A stretch of DNA of 64,000 bases from Cucumis sativus (Eukaryota; Streptophyta; Magnoliopsida; Cucurbitales; Cucurbitaceae). The notes below the pieces were generated by a model. It worked only from the letters and a program-made list of their open reading frames with translations. It had not been told where the DNA came from and made no database searches. Positions within the stretch are counted from its first letter, which is position 1. Every line of letters starts with the position of its first letter. Location: assembly GCF_000004075.3 (NCBI RefSeq), contig NC_026658.2:1302001-1366000 (forward strand), given 5' to 3'. Positions 1 to 11,399 of the stretch are shown here, one piece after another. Position numbers and translations under genes: made by a program.

Positions 1-3000
1 ATGAATTTTTTAAAAACTTTTTATAAATATATTTTAGATTTTATTAAAATAAAGAAAAGAATCTGACCAATCCTATAGAATTAGTATTTCAAATTGAGAA
101 TCGAAAATGGTATGTGACTATTGACTAATGATGGAATATAATTTACATATAAAATGGTCTAAACATTGAAATTATGCCCATTTTTTCTGCTGAATAAACT
201 AAAAGGCAAGAAAAATTGGTAATGATATGAATAAACTACAACATGCAGATTCTATTATTGAATTAATTAGGTCATCAGTATCATCCATTTAATTTATTGA
301 AAATGGATTAGGTTAAACGAATTAAATGATATTTCCTTACTACAACAACTTCGTCTTAAATTAAAATTAGACTTTTTGAATTGAATCCACCGAATTTAAT
401 AACTACCATGTACGGCTTTCTATCAAAAAAATCATGTCAATTACAACTAAGTTAAGTTAATTATAGAGAACATAGAAATGCTATAGAAATCTATATAAAT
501 CTCGATGTATTATTAGAATTTAGATTAAAGAATGTTGGTTGACTTGGCCACGTTTATTTATTACTTGATATATAGTTGTTACACGATGTGAAAAGATTGC
601 TAAGATCTCTTTATTTTGTTTTATTTATTTAGAAGGTGTCTTTGTATTTATTTTTTCAAACTAAATTAATAATAAATATATAGTTGGATGAACATGTGAA
701 TCTAAGTTAGTATTTGTTTGGCTTTCTTTTTAGTAGAATGATTCTGGGTGAATATTGAAGATCGAATCTTCGAATTCTAGAATGAAATTAAAGTTACGTT
801 GATTATCATTAAGTTAAAACTTGTTTTGGTCATTTGAGTGGCCTATTTGACCCTTATTTTGGATTTGGTGATTTTGATCAATCAAAATCGAGTGAAGACG
901 TAATTAATTTTTTTTGCTATATTTATAAATATTTTCAACTGTTTTGACATTATTTAAAACAATTTTTCCTTTTATTATTTTTGGGATATGAATTCATAGG
1001 TGTCTCTCTTATTATGGTCTCATTACCTTTATTAAAATTATTAATTATTTCTGTTAAATACGAAGGTTGAGGTGGTCGGATATTTTTCTTTTTCTCGGTG
1101 ATTTCACTTGAAAGTTTGTATTGTGTTGAAAAAAATAATAATCTTCAATTTTTTCTCTGCATTATGATGGATATATTTTTAGACGTGGTAAGTGTTTGGA
1201 ATGTATCTTGAGGAACTATTGGACGACGATATAGCATACCGAACATACGTGATAATCACGCAGCTCTCAAGGATGTTTGAAATTAAGTTTATACTTGAAT
1301 ATTGACAAAAGGGAGCTGTCCTTAGTTCTACTTATTGAGTCAGTCCATTGTTCATGTTGTTGTACCCTCAATCATAACATTACAATGATCTATAATTGCA
1401 CAAGCAATATAATATCTTATCATGTGTCGAAAACTCCAAATATAGATGCAGTGTCATCGAACTGGGTTACAAAGGTTCACGGTGTTTTTTATGTACTTTC
1501 GTAATTGTTCTTTCTGTTATTAACTTCTAGTAAAACAAACAATACAACAAGAATTAAGTATGTGTTTTCTTAAACGAGAACTCGTTTTCACCCTAATTTT
1601 TATATAAAAATACAAACTATTTTGGAGGGAAGTAATTTTAATTATTTCGAAAATAGTCCATGTAGGTATGTAGAAATTAAATTGTTAGGTGCATGCAACA
1701 CTCAATTTTTCTCACATTTAATATCATTAAATATTTTTAAACTATTTATTAAATAGAAGTATTTAATAGGAGGGATGGAAGTTGAAACTTTTAAAGCTAA
1801 GTTATAACTTTAGAAGAAAAAAAATCTAAAAATATAATAATGATCGTACAAATTTAAAGCATATGGAAACAAAATATATAAACTGAAATTAATTATCTCA
1901 AGTTGAAATTAATTACAACCGATAGTCTTTTTTTCTTTTTCTTTTTTCACCAACAAGAAATTGGTTTTCAAACCATGAAATAATAATAATAATAATAACA
2001 CAATAATCTTTTTTTCTTTGTTATGAATATTTATTTAGGAAATAATGCATTATTTTCTTCGTTTAGAAGAAATTGATTTTTTTTAGGTAAAGTTCGACTT
2101 TTAGCCTTAGGACATCATATAATCAATGACACGTAAGGCATGCAGTTGAGTTAGAAAAACCATATTTAATATCGACGTAAACATTTTTCAAACGTTATAA
2201 AAGCACCCATTTCTACAATGCTTCACTGGTACGTGCTCAATCATGTTAGCTAAACTCCAATGTAACGTAGTTTAGATCGAACATTTTGAGTACATTTTTT
2301 CGAAACATTTTTTTAACGTTGAACCATTGTTCTAACTTTTTTCATTCCATCTTCAATTGTTGGCACTTTGTAACACTCGTTTGATTTTTAGTAAGTTTTA
2401 TTAAACTCCAATTCTCCAAAATGATTTCATATATTGAAGATGGTACAAGATTAATGAGAGATAAACACCATCATTATAGATTTGTCTGTAACTTTACGAG
2501 TAAATTATTATACAATGTAATCTTGTAAGACATTGTACATATATATATATATAAGTATATGTAGATATGTTAAACTATATTACATTGTATATTGTATATC
2601 AAAATTAATTGGGTTTGTTCTGATGTTGGTAAAGTGGTTAGTTGTGGCTATTAATTTTAAAATAACACAGGGAGAGAGTTTGATCTTTCCAATTTTGGTG
2701 GGGAGTGTGGGCACATGTACATTGGAGGCGATCCCAAGCCTCTTAAAATCTTCTCTTCGTGGCACATGTCCATTCCACTTGTTCACAACCTTCGTCACAC
2801 CTCCATCACATATTTTAATTCCACAAATACATTTCCATGTTGTACATTTATGATAAAACTGATATATATTTATTATTGTTTGAGAAGAAACTCCCTAGGC
2901 CTGTCCAAATCTTTCAGTATATTTTTGTGAAAATGAAAGTGTGAGATTATTCATCCAATTTTAAAACTTATGTAGTTGATGTACTTCTAAAGTTTATAAT

Positions 3001-6000
3001 CTATGTTGGCTACATTATAGAAAATTAATGTACTTCCATCTGTTACTTTGTTTTATAATACTTAAATTTTATAGAATTTTTAATAACACCTTTAAATTTG
3101 TTTTGAAAAGTTTTAAAATATAGATGTACGAACGATTAGATTTAGATGGAATAATGAATATAAGTCCACCCATATGTTCTAAACTACCCCACAGCCTATA
3201 AAATTGTCATAAATTTGTCTGTTAAAGTGCAATTCTAAAAAAAAAAAAGCGAAATGGTCTGATCCAATATATGATTAAAAAGAGTTAGAGAGAAAACCAG
3301 AGATATTAAGTAATAATAATGATGATATTAATAATTGTGATGATGATCACCAAACTTTCGACCTGCGCAATCTCAATAAGGTCGATTGCCAACTCCTCAC
3401 TAATTATATCGCATTGGCTCCTTCTTAGGTATTGATCATAACCCTAAATATTCTGTTTATTTATTTATTTTAATAATAAGGGTTTAAATATGTTTTAAAA
3501 GTTATTTGGAGTGTAATTTTCTAAAAATATTTGGATGTGTGCACCACTTTTATACACATAATTACGTATACAAGACTTTTAGCATACACACAACGTACGT
3601 CCTACTGGGCATGTGTACCATTTTCGTACACTTCAATCTCCTCTAGATATGTATCACCGAATCTAAGGCATACACATCTCTCTTTCATATATATAGAGCT
3701 ATTTGGACATGCATGCACCACTTCGATGGTAAGAAGCTAGGGTATATGTATTTAGAGTCTTATATAATATATATTCACATATCCAATGATCTCATATAAT
3801 ATCATAATAATGTAAACCGATCTAATACATTGATTTCCATGCACGAGAACCCTAAGAAAACATGTACATAACAAACATTCATAATTTCATAACATATCAC
3901 ACGACATACCTTCATGGTTTCATAAATATATAAATCGCATAAAAACATTCTACTTAGTTATTAATCATAAAATTACCTATTATATTTATATTACTCTATT
4001 TTTAAACTTATTACTGTGAGTAAGTTTTTTTTTTTGTTTAAGTAAAACTTACACAATTTGTTTGTGTGTGTGACTGTAAATATTGGGAGAATTTTACCGC
4101 TTAATTGTTGTGTTGTGTTTTCGAGTTTTTATTTGATTGAAAGAAGACGTAATCTCCATAAAACCATAGCTAACCTTGTAGTTACATATAAGATTGAACC
4201 TAGCTAGTTTTGATTTTGGGGCGAACTAAAATATCTTCCAACCTCGTTCTCTCACTTTTATTTATTATTTGCTAATTTATAATTGTTAATCTTTTTTATT
4301 CTAGTTTGTAAGGTGAGAGTTTGAGATACAAATGTCCAACAAGTGATTGTCAGATTTGTCACTATAAGATCAATTTTACATTAGTCGGTGAATAATTATA
4401 TAACAACTCAACTCCACCAACATAACAAGGAAATTTAGTTGTTGCGAATATTTGATCATTTCATCTCATTTCATTTTGTACCTAATTTTCAGTATTTTAT
4501 ATTATTTTGTAGATTTTCTTTTTGAATTTTTATTTAAATTAGTTTTTTTTTTTTACCACAATTTGAATTTAAAGATAAATTAGTTAAATTTTGGGATAAG
4601 AAACTAAATTCTTTAGCAGTAAGAAATAAACATAAATAAAATTATTCTCATATATAATTTAAATTTAAATATTGAATACAAACATACTCTATCTTGACTT
4701 ATAAACAATCCAAATTTAAATTTAAATATATTATTTATATGATAATTAATAATAACATAATCTTACGTAAATATACTAAATAATTAAACAATAGCGATGA
4801 TCAAGAACAAAGTTGGAGTCGAGGAATGCATTCCTTATCCTTATTCCCGTGAGCAAAGTTGAACATGAATCTCTATCCACAACACATACAAGATTATTAA
4901 ATAATATAACTTACATGTAAAAATTATGGTCTCATATTAAATAAGAAAAGATGAAAAATTAAATGTAACTTTCACCATGTTGAATATATGTAAACAACAA
5001 AATTGCCACCTAAATTAGCAAAACTAAACAAAACTATAATCAAAGGGTGAGAAAAAATCATTTGAGGGGCACACATGCACATGTCTCTAACTTCTAAGTA
5101 CATTGGCTGAGCTGACTGTGTTAAAAAGTAAAGAGCAAACAAAAGAAGAAGCAACGATGAAGACAAAAAGTTTTAACTTAAGATTCACACATATATCGAT
5201 ATAGAAAAAGAAAACATAATTTAAATTAAACATATATAAGAAAAGGATATTGCTTGGATACTTTTTATCCTTGCCCTTGGTTATGGGTATTACTTGATAG
5301 TACTTTTCCTTGTTTGAGTGATAGGCAGAAAATGATTTGATCATAGCAGCACTGTTGTGTAAACTCCACTCTCAAGATTCTTAATTAAACTTTTATTGGT
5401 GGGGAGAGGAGCAATCTAATTATGATGGGAGACTTTTCAGCTATAGAAATATATTTTGTTCCTATTAGACATTGAGCAAGCCAGAACAATTTTTTTATAC
5501 AGTAGATTTTTGGGCTTAATGAACAACTATACATGTGGTTCAATAATATATGAAATTTGTTAAAGATTAGTTTTTTTTATGGAAAGTTTGGATTGATTCC
5601 TTTGTGTGATCTCAAACGCTTATGTGTTGTGTTTCATATTCTTGTAGTATTTCAAATCGTACAATTTTTCATTTGAAAAAAAACATTGACATACAAAACG
5701 TTAAAAAATTAACTCAATTATCAATTTTTATCGTCAAAGAAAAGCTTCCATATATTTGACACATGATAAGTGTCAAAGTTAAATATTCTCAGCGAACAAT
5801 ACACGTCAAGAGTTTATTCTTGATATGTAAAACATGTCAATTGATCTCTTATACTTGATGTTTATAAAGTGTACTTTAGAACAAGTAAATTTCATCTCGA
5901 CACTTGTTAACCGAAGAAAAGCATCAAAGTAATGCTACTATTTTTGTAGTAGTTAGGGACCAAGAGAAAGGAAAAGGGAGAGGGGCCAAAGCTAGGATTT

Positions 6001-6500
6001 CACAAGCTTATGGTAGTTAATTATCAAGGATTATTTGTCTGGACTTTGTAACATTGTTTTGTTAATCTTGAATGTGTTTAATTGATTTGTAATGTGCTTT
6101 GAACATTTATCTTGTATATAGGAAGTTTTCTTAAAGTTACATTATTTTGATACTAAATTAAATTCACGATTATGCATTCAGTACTCCATTTTCTTTTATG
6201 AAAGATTTTGACAGTAGATTAATTTCATAGCACAATTAGTGTTATTGTTGCCAGATATGTTTGGTCCAAATTCTAATTGGGTAAATTTGGATCACAGTAT
6301 GACCACATGCTTCATACCTATTAATGCTATCCCTAAACCCTAAATTCATGCTTCTGATATCATCCCTTAGTTGTTTTGTGTTTCTTCATCAAAGGAACTG
6401 CAGGCTCCCAATTTAGACTCATTTAATTTCCTGAATTTGCAATCATTACTCTCTGTAATTGTCTGGTTGAGCTACTGTTAAAAACTTTACATTGGAAAAA
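1..6500. other. Gene-free AT-rich spacer
   Basis: No reading frame here resembles a known protein or has a gene-like exon pattern. The stretch is AT-rich with short poly-A/T runs, a small ATA repeat near 1980-2000 and AT dinucleotides near 2540. A tRNA-like (SINE-type) segment near 2.6 kb is listed separately. The longest frames (about 100 codons or less) are low-complexity and I treat them as chance. Confidence 0.7.
2615..2700 (+). mobile_element. Possible tRNA-derived SINE head
   Basis: An A-box-like string (TTGGTAAAGTGG, near 2625) is followed about 50 bases later by a B-box-like string (GTTTGATCT, near 2679). This is the internal pol III promoter arrangement of tRNA-derived SINEs. Neither box is perfect, and I see no tail or target-site duplication, so this is a weak call. 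Confidence 0.25.
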
Positions 6501-6539
6501 CCAAGAGAACTAGCTCACACTCTTCTCCTATAAGATAAA

Positions 6540-6845
6540 TTCAAATTCATGCCTGGTTCAAGAATTATTCAATAGATCTGCCCTCCTTTTCTAAGACTCA
6601 ACTAGTACACATACAATTACCAACAAAGACAGAGAGAAGGAAAAGGGAAAGGAAGATTTAAACCTACGAATTATCACCTAAAAAAGAAAAAACTATTACA
6701 CAGCCTCTAATTTTCTGCTTACTCAGCACCAAAGTGATAAACCCTAATACAACAGGGAAGTCATATATCCTTCCCATCAACAGCGAAATTAAACTTTTTT
6801 CATTTATAAACAATTCTAAACACGTCCTTAATCTCAAATGTCACC
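6540..6845. repeat. Left copy of duplicated ERF downstream flank
   Basis: This block matches 9400-9650 and 10150-10195 in the same orientation. Shared landmarks include AAGAATTATTCAA, GACAGAGAGAAGGA, CAAAGTGATAAACCCTAA and TACAACAGGGAAG, and then ACAATTCTAAACAC just before the ERF-like remnant. The right copy carries about 500 extra bases (roughly 9650-10150) that are absent here. Together with the pseudogene remnant at 6853-6966 this shows a segmental duplication around the AP2/ERF gene. Confidence 0.8.
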
Positions 6846-6852
6846 ACCTAAT

Positions 6853-6966
6853 TAAAGATCAGAACCCCCAAGTATCCTCCATTAGTGTTTGGTGTGATGG
6901 AGAATAAATTGGCATTTCCGTGAGGGATTGGATTTGGCTTGCCGATGGCCACTCAACGACGCTGGA
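6853..6966 (-). pseudogene. AP2/ERF pseudogene remnant (3' end only)
   Basis: The plus strand here closely parallels 10327-10440, the antisense of the 3' part of the intact ERF gene. Both contain GGAGAATAAATTGGCATTT and GAGGGATTGGATTT. Only the C-terminal coding portion remains. The AP2 domain is missing, and the match passes directly into a short stretch resembling the sequence upstream of the intact gene (GGTTAAGTGGT), which implies an internal deletion. The frame is broken by small indels. It is a dead copy in the same orientation as the intact gene. Confidence 0.75.
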
Positions 6967-7339
6967 TTGATCTACATAAACTTGGTTAAGTGGTGATGAA
7001 TATTACGGGGAATATTCTAGATATTCTTGATTTCTTGTATAAAATAAAGAATACAATGGTACATATACACTTAATTGGACAACCTATAAGAAAATGATCA
7101 AAAATATTCTAATTACAATAATGTATTCCTAGATTATTGTTAAATGACCTTAATTACGATGATAGATTATTGCTAAATAACCTTAATTACGGTGATAAGT
7201 GGTATGAAAATCTAAAGATACAATTCCTTGAATCATCGGTCTTCTCCTAATGCTGAGTGGCCAAAGGTAGTACAACAAGTGGGTCTTTTGGGCCCATGCA
7301 TGCATATCAGATAGCTCATATATAATATCCACCCACCGT

Positions 7340-7440
7340 TTTCTTATTATCGTTCAACATTTTCTATCACGTGCTCTTATTTTTCACTTTTACTACTCAA
7401 AATCCCACATCCACACCCATTTTTCATTCCCTTAAAAAAC
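7340..7440. repeat. Left copy of duplicated ERF upstream flank
   Basis: The string CTACTCAAAATCCCACATC with its context (TTTTCTATCAC... upstream) recurs at about 11255-11290, upstream of the intact ERF gene. It marks the promoter-side edge of the duplicated block whose other edge is at about 6540 and 9400. The two copies differ by substitutions and small gaps. Confidence 0.6.
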
Positions 7441-7444
7441 ATAG

Positions 7445-8550
7445 ATTTTTGTAAATCTTGTTATCATTAGTATTACTATTGTTGGGATCAGTCTTATATA
7501 TGCATGTCAATGGTTAATTATACTATTATATATTAATAATTTGTATGTAATATTATTATTTGATTATATAGATTCATGTGTATGTAAGGTGGGTGAATTT
7601 ACAATATTTTTTTTTTATTAATTGTAAATAGTTCTTCTATTCATAACCATTTTCTTTTCAGCTTTCGTAAATAAATGAAATAATAAAATTAGGGAGGATT
7701 GAATGGATAGAAATTATTAAGAGTTGAGGCGGTTATTTGCATCACGTTGAACTTTTTATATCGCCCCCAACTTGCACCATCTTTTTCCACCGTTCCCTTA
7801 AGACGTCTACAATTGACAATTTTTTCATTCACCGTAGCTTTTCTAAAAAAATTGTTTTTGTTAAAATTTATTGTTTGATTCTTTAATACAATCAAAGAAA
7901 AGTTAGAAAGAGAGAATACACTAATTCCAATTAATATTTAATTAAAATTATTTTTATAAATAAAATAAATTTAAAAAATAATATTTTTTTAAGATTATTA
8001 AATTAGTTAAAAAAAAACTAAAAATATATGAAATAATAAATTGATGGATTGAGTTATTAAGAGTTGAAGAGGGATTGAGAAGAAAGAGTAAGAGGGACGA
8101 GGGGTTATTTGATTAATTATATATTTATGTGTATTATTTATATTTAAATTATTTTGATTTCAAGATTTTAACTCCAAAATCTTCTATTTTATCCCACCCA
8201 TGAAATAGGAGGAAGAATGTCATTCTCACTCACTACTAATGGGTAATCGTTGTAAAATAATTTGATATGTTTCCAAGTAATATATTCTCAACTCTTATTT
8301 GTATAAATAATTAAATAACTTAATATGAAAATTTATTTTTATTTCGTCTAAAAAGATTTAGCAGTAAATTTTAAAAAGATAATTAAATAGAGAAATTCTA
8401 GTTAAGTAAAAAGTTTTTAACGTGGTAACAACAAATGTTTCACTTTTTGTTTTGCAATAATACGAAGTTAAATTATCTATTTTTCATTTTTAACAGTCGT
8501 TCATAATTTTTCTTTTGATTTCATTTTTTTTCTTTCTTTTTATATATGTA
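7445..8550. other. AT-rich spacer, no gene
   Basis: Very AT-rich sequence with poly-A/T tracts and no convincing coding frame or RNA gene. It lies between two decayed ERF copies. Confidence 0.6.
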
Positions 8551-8556
8551 TAATCT

Positions 8557-8765
8557 TTACGGTTGGCTCGCGATGCCGCTGCAGGCAGCCATGGAGGTGG
8601 AGGTGGAGGTGGAAGTTCTATATTCTCCATTACACCGACCAATGATGGATGATACATTAAGTTTTGATCTTTACAGCGATCTTTATGGCAACGAAACATG
8701 CGATACTACGGTACGGTAGATCTTCGGAACGATACTACGATACTATGATATAGAAAATTAAATAA
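8557..8765 (+). pseudogene. AP2/ERF pseudogene remnant, inverted
   Basis: On the plus strand this reads as the C-terminal third of the intact ERF protein at 10269-10808. It has an Ala-rich stretch, then GSHGGGGG followed by SSI, then after a frame change a run resembling YSPL...MMDD...FDLY and a decayed end. The segment coding GVTEPIQSLEEWQIQSLE in the intact gene is missing, the frame is broken, and no AP2 domain precedes it. Orientation is opposite to the intact gene, so it arose by a separate inversion or insertion event. Confidence 0.7.
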
Positions 8766-9395
8766 TACAATTTGTTTGTATCGTGTATTGTGTGTACGGT
8801 TTAATTTTCTTTTTTACAAAATCAATTTAAAAATTAATATATATTTGTTGTGGGTTGGAGTTACACTAGAAATGAAATCAAAATGAACTACAAATTGAAA
8901 GCCAATGAAAAATTAAATACAATTTTTTGTGAATTGAATTTACGGTATAAATTTTATAAACATATTTTACACAACCAAAAAAACCAATACATTTTATTTT
9001 GTGTACGGGATTTAATATTAAAAAAAAATCTATGTCTACAAATAAATGGTTAAAAATCTATTATACATACTATAGATATAATTATAGATTAGTTAATTTG
9101 TATTGAAAATTTTAAAAACAATCATTTGAGATGAAAGATGTTAAAAAATAAGTACATCAACGTGTGTTTATCCCCATAACCATTTTTGTTTATTAACCTT
9201 TAGTTGAAAACTCTCAGGCAGTTTCTTGTTACAGAAAAAAACAATCCTCTGATCTTTTGACATTATATGCTTTTTTGTGTCCGATTTCCTCCAATCCCAT
9301 ATACTTTTTGTACCTCTGTTGGACCCTTCTTCTTCAACTTGATCTGAAATCCTCTCTTGTGATATAAAGTTAGATCCCCAACCCAACCATGATAT
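8766..9395. other. AT-rich spacer, no gene
   Basis: No coding frame or RNA gene seen. Small open frames on both strands lack homology and typical codon use. Confidence 0.5.
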
Positions 9396-9399
9396 GAAG

Positions 9400-10200
9400 T
9401 ATTAAATTCATGCATGGTTAAAGAATTATTCAAGATCTGTCCTCCTTTCCTAAAACTCAACTAAGTCTACACGTAAAATTACCAAAAGAGACAGAGAGAA
9501 GGATCAATTAATAGGGAAGGAAGATTAAACATAGGAATTATCACCCAGAAAATGAAAATATACTGCATTATTACACAGCCTTTAATTTTCTGCACATACT
9601 CAGCTCCAAAGTGATAAACCCTAATACAACAGGGAAGCCATATATGTTTGAAAATTAAACCTGTTTTAGATAAATATGATTGATGTGAATTGATTTATGG
9701 GAGCTAGAAGAAGTTAGAGGGTGGGGTTGAAATGTTAGAATTAATTTAGTAAGAGTTTCATATTAATTAAGTATAGATTTTAAGTTGCGTTTAATTTGCG
9801 GTATGAGTTATAAATATGATTGAAAGGTTGTAATCTAAATTATAAGTAGAATACACATAAAAAAAAGTTGAAGTTTTCTAATAAAATTTATTTTATTTCC
9901 TTTCAAGATATTTTATTTGGTGATTATCTAGAGGCGTGTTCATCACACGCTTACAACAATACATCTTCTATTTGTTGGCGTGTGCATCACACGCTTCCAA
10001 TAATATATCATTCTCAACAATAACAGTACTCAAACCATATACTAATAACAGCAGAAATTTATCTATGAGAAAACTCTTTGTTTTCCATATACATTGTATA
10101 TTGTTGTTTAAGATTAATGGTATATTTGAACTAACTTTTGAAAGGTTTATAAACTTTTTCATTTGTAAACAATTCTAAACACACCCTTAATCTCAAAATA
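9400..10200. repeat. Right copy of duplicated ERF downstream flank, with insertion
   Basis: Parts 9400-9650 and 10150-10195 match 6540-6845. The intervening ~500 bases (9650-10150) have no counterpart in the left copy. That segment contains a near-repeat, GTGTTCATCACACGCTT at about 9937 and GTGTGCATCACACGCTT at about 9980. Confidence 0.75.
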
Positions 10201-10268
10201 TATATAGAGATAAAAACTAAGCCCCTACCTCTGCCCTCTGCCTCCCCTGTGAGGCCGTGAGAGATAAT

Positions 10269-10808
10269 TCAGTGCATTTGGTCGTTCCAAAGATCTATCG
10301 AAGTATCGTATGTGTCACCGCCGTAAAGATCAAAACCCGAAGTATCATCCTCCATCATTGTTTGGTGTAATAATGGAGAATAAATTGGCATTTTCTCGAG
10401 GGATTGGATTTGCCATTCCTCGAGGGATTGGATTGGTTCCGTGACGCCGGAAATAGAACTTCCACCTCCACCTCCATGGCTGCCTTCAGCGGCACCTCGA
10501 GCCAGCGCTCGAATTTTACGGACAGTTGCATCAGGTGGGAATTTGGGGAGAGTGTGGCGCAGTTCGGGAAAGTTTAAACGTGCTTTGGGGCCATGGAAGA
10601 AGTTGGCGACAGCATCGTATGCCGTAGCCGCCATCTCTGGCGTGTCGAAACTTCCAATCCAGAGTTGCTTCTGCTTCCCCTGCTTGGGGTAGTAAATGGC
10701 AGATGTACATTTACCCCACCCCCGCTTCCGAACTCCTCTGTATCTTTTCAAAGGATCTCCCATGCATTCACTGAAAATTATGCAACATGGTTCACAGGTA
10801 TTGTTCAT
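10269..10808 (-). CDS. AP2/ERF transcription factor, single exon
   Basis: Putative nuclear DNA-binding regulator of 179 residues without introns, as is common in DREB/ERF genes. The AP2 domain spans about residues 22-83 (RYRGVRKRGWGK ... LWIGSFDT ... AYDAVANFFHGPKARLNF). A Gly-rich stretch follows near residue 115, then an acidic C-terminus that could activate. Residues known from the AtERF1-DNA structure are partly changed: Arg27, Arg29, Trp31, Lys33 and Trp50 are kept, but the usual Glu, Arg and Arg contacts are Ala37, Tyr39 and Gln48. DNA preference may therefore be altered or binding reduced. A second in-frame ATG at 10763 (MGDPLKRYRGV) would remove 15 residues and may be the true start. 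Decayed copies lie at 6.9 and 8.6 kb. It is probably a functional gene, but recent decay cannot be excluded. Confidence 0.8.
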   Translation of the reverse strand: MNNTCEPCCIIFSECMGDPLKRYRGVRKRGWGKCTSAIYYPKQGKQKQLWIGSFDTPEMAATAYDAVANFFHGPKARLNFPELRHTLPKFPPDATVRKIRALARGAAEGSHGGGGGSSISGVTEPIQSLEEWQIQSLEKMPIYSPLLHQTMMEDDTSGFDLYGGDTYDTSIDLWNDQMH

Positions 10809-11300
10809 TTATAATAGGGCCAAGGTTAAGTGGTATAATTAAAATCTACAAATACAATACTTACTTTTCATGTCCTTCTGTTTAATTACATATCACCAAC
10901 ACTCATCTCACTTGTGGGCTTTAAATATTTAAGAGGTATAAATTGATTTTAATTGGAGAGGAAACAACAATACAAGGCTTGAACCACCAATTCATCCAAA
11001 AGCTTAAGCTAGTAGTTGAAGGCAAATTTAATTATATATCACCAACATGGTGCAAGGTGTGTAGATGAAGTGGATCTCCATTCTCCTTGTTATAGAAAGA
11101 TGAATGAAGATAGATGGGAGAGAAATCTGAATAGAGAAAAGAAAGGGGCAAACTGGAAAGTCAAGGGAAGCGGCTGGAACTGGAAGAAAACCACATTTCC
11201 AAAAGGAATATATTTCAAATAGATTCTTAATAAAAAGTCGATCAAGACAGACTTTTTCTATCACTTCTACTACTCAAAATCCCACATCACCCGACATTAA

Positions 11301-11398
11301 AACAAACCATATTCTTTTGAAAACAATCCTAAACCCTAAAACAAACCATTTTCTTTTGAAAACAACCCTAAACCCTAAAACAAACCATTTTCATTTCA
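11301..11398. repeat. Short tandem repeat with telomere-type motifs
   Basis: A unit of 39-40 bases occurs about 2.4 times in tandem. Each full unit contains CCTAAACCCTAAA, matching the plant telomere repeat and the telo-box found in plant promoters. It lies about 500 bases upstream of the ERF start. Confidence 0.75.
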
Positions 11399-11399
11399 C

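Noticed and set aside
4972..5344. Minus-strand frames with signal-peptide-like runs of Leu/Phe, possibly a small secreted peptide
   Set aside because: The two frames overlap in different phases, the better hydrophobic start is not an ATG, and no mature-peptide motif follows. AT-rich DNA readily gives such runs.
10441..10692. Plus-strand open frame of 83 codons
   Set aside because: Exact antisense of the AP2/ERF coding sequence; its Pro-rich part mirrors the Gly repeat.
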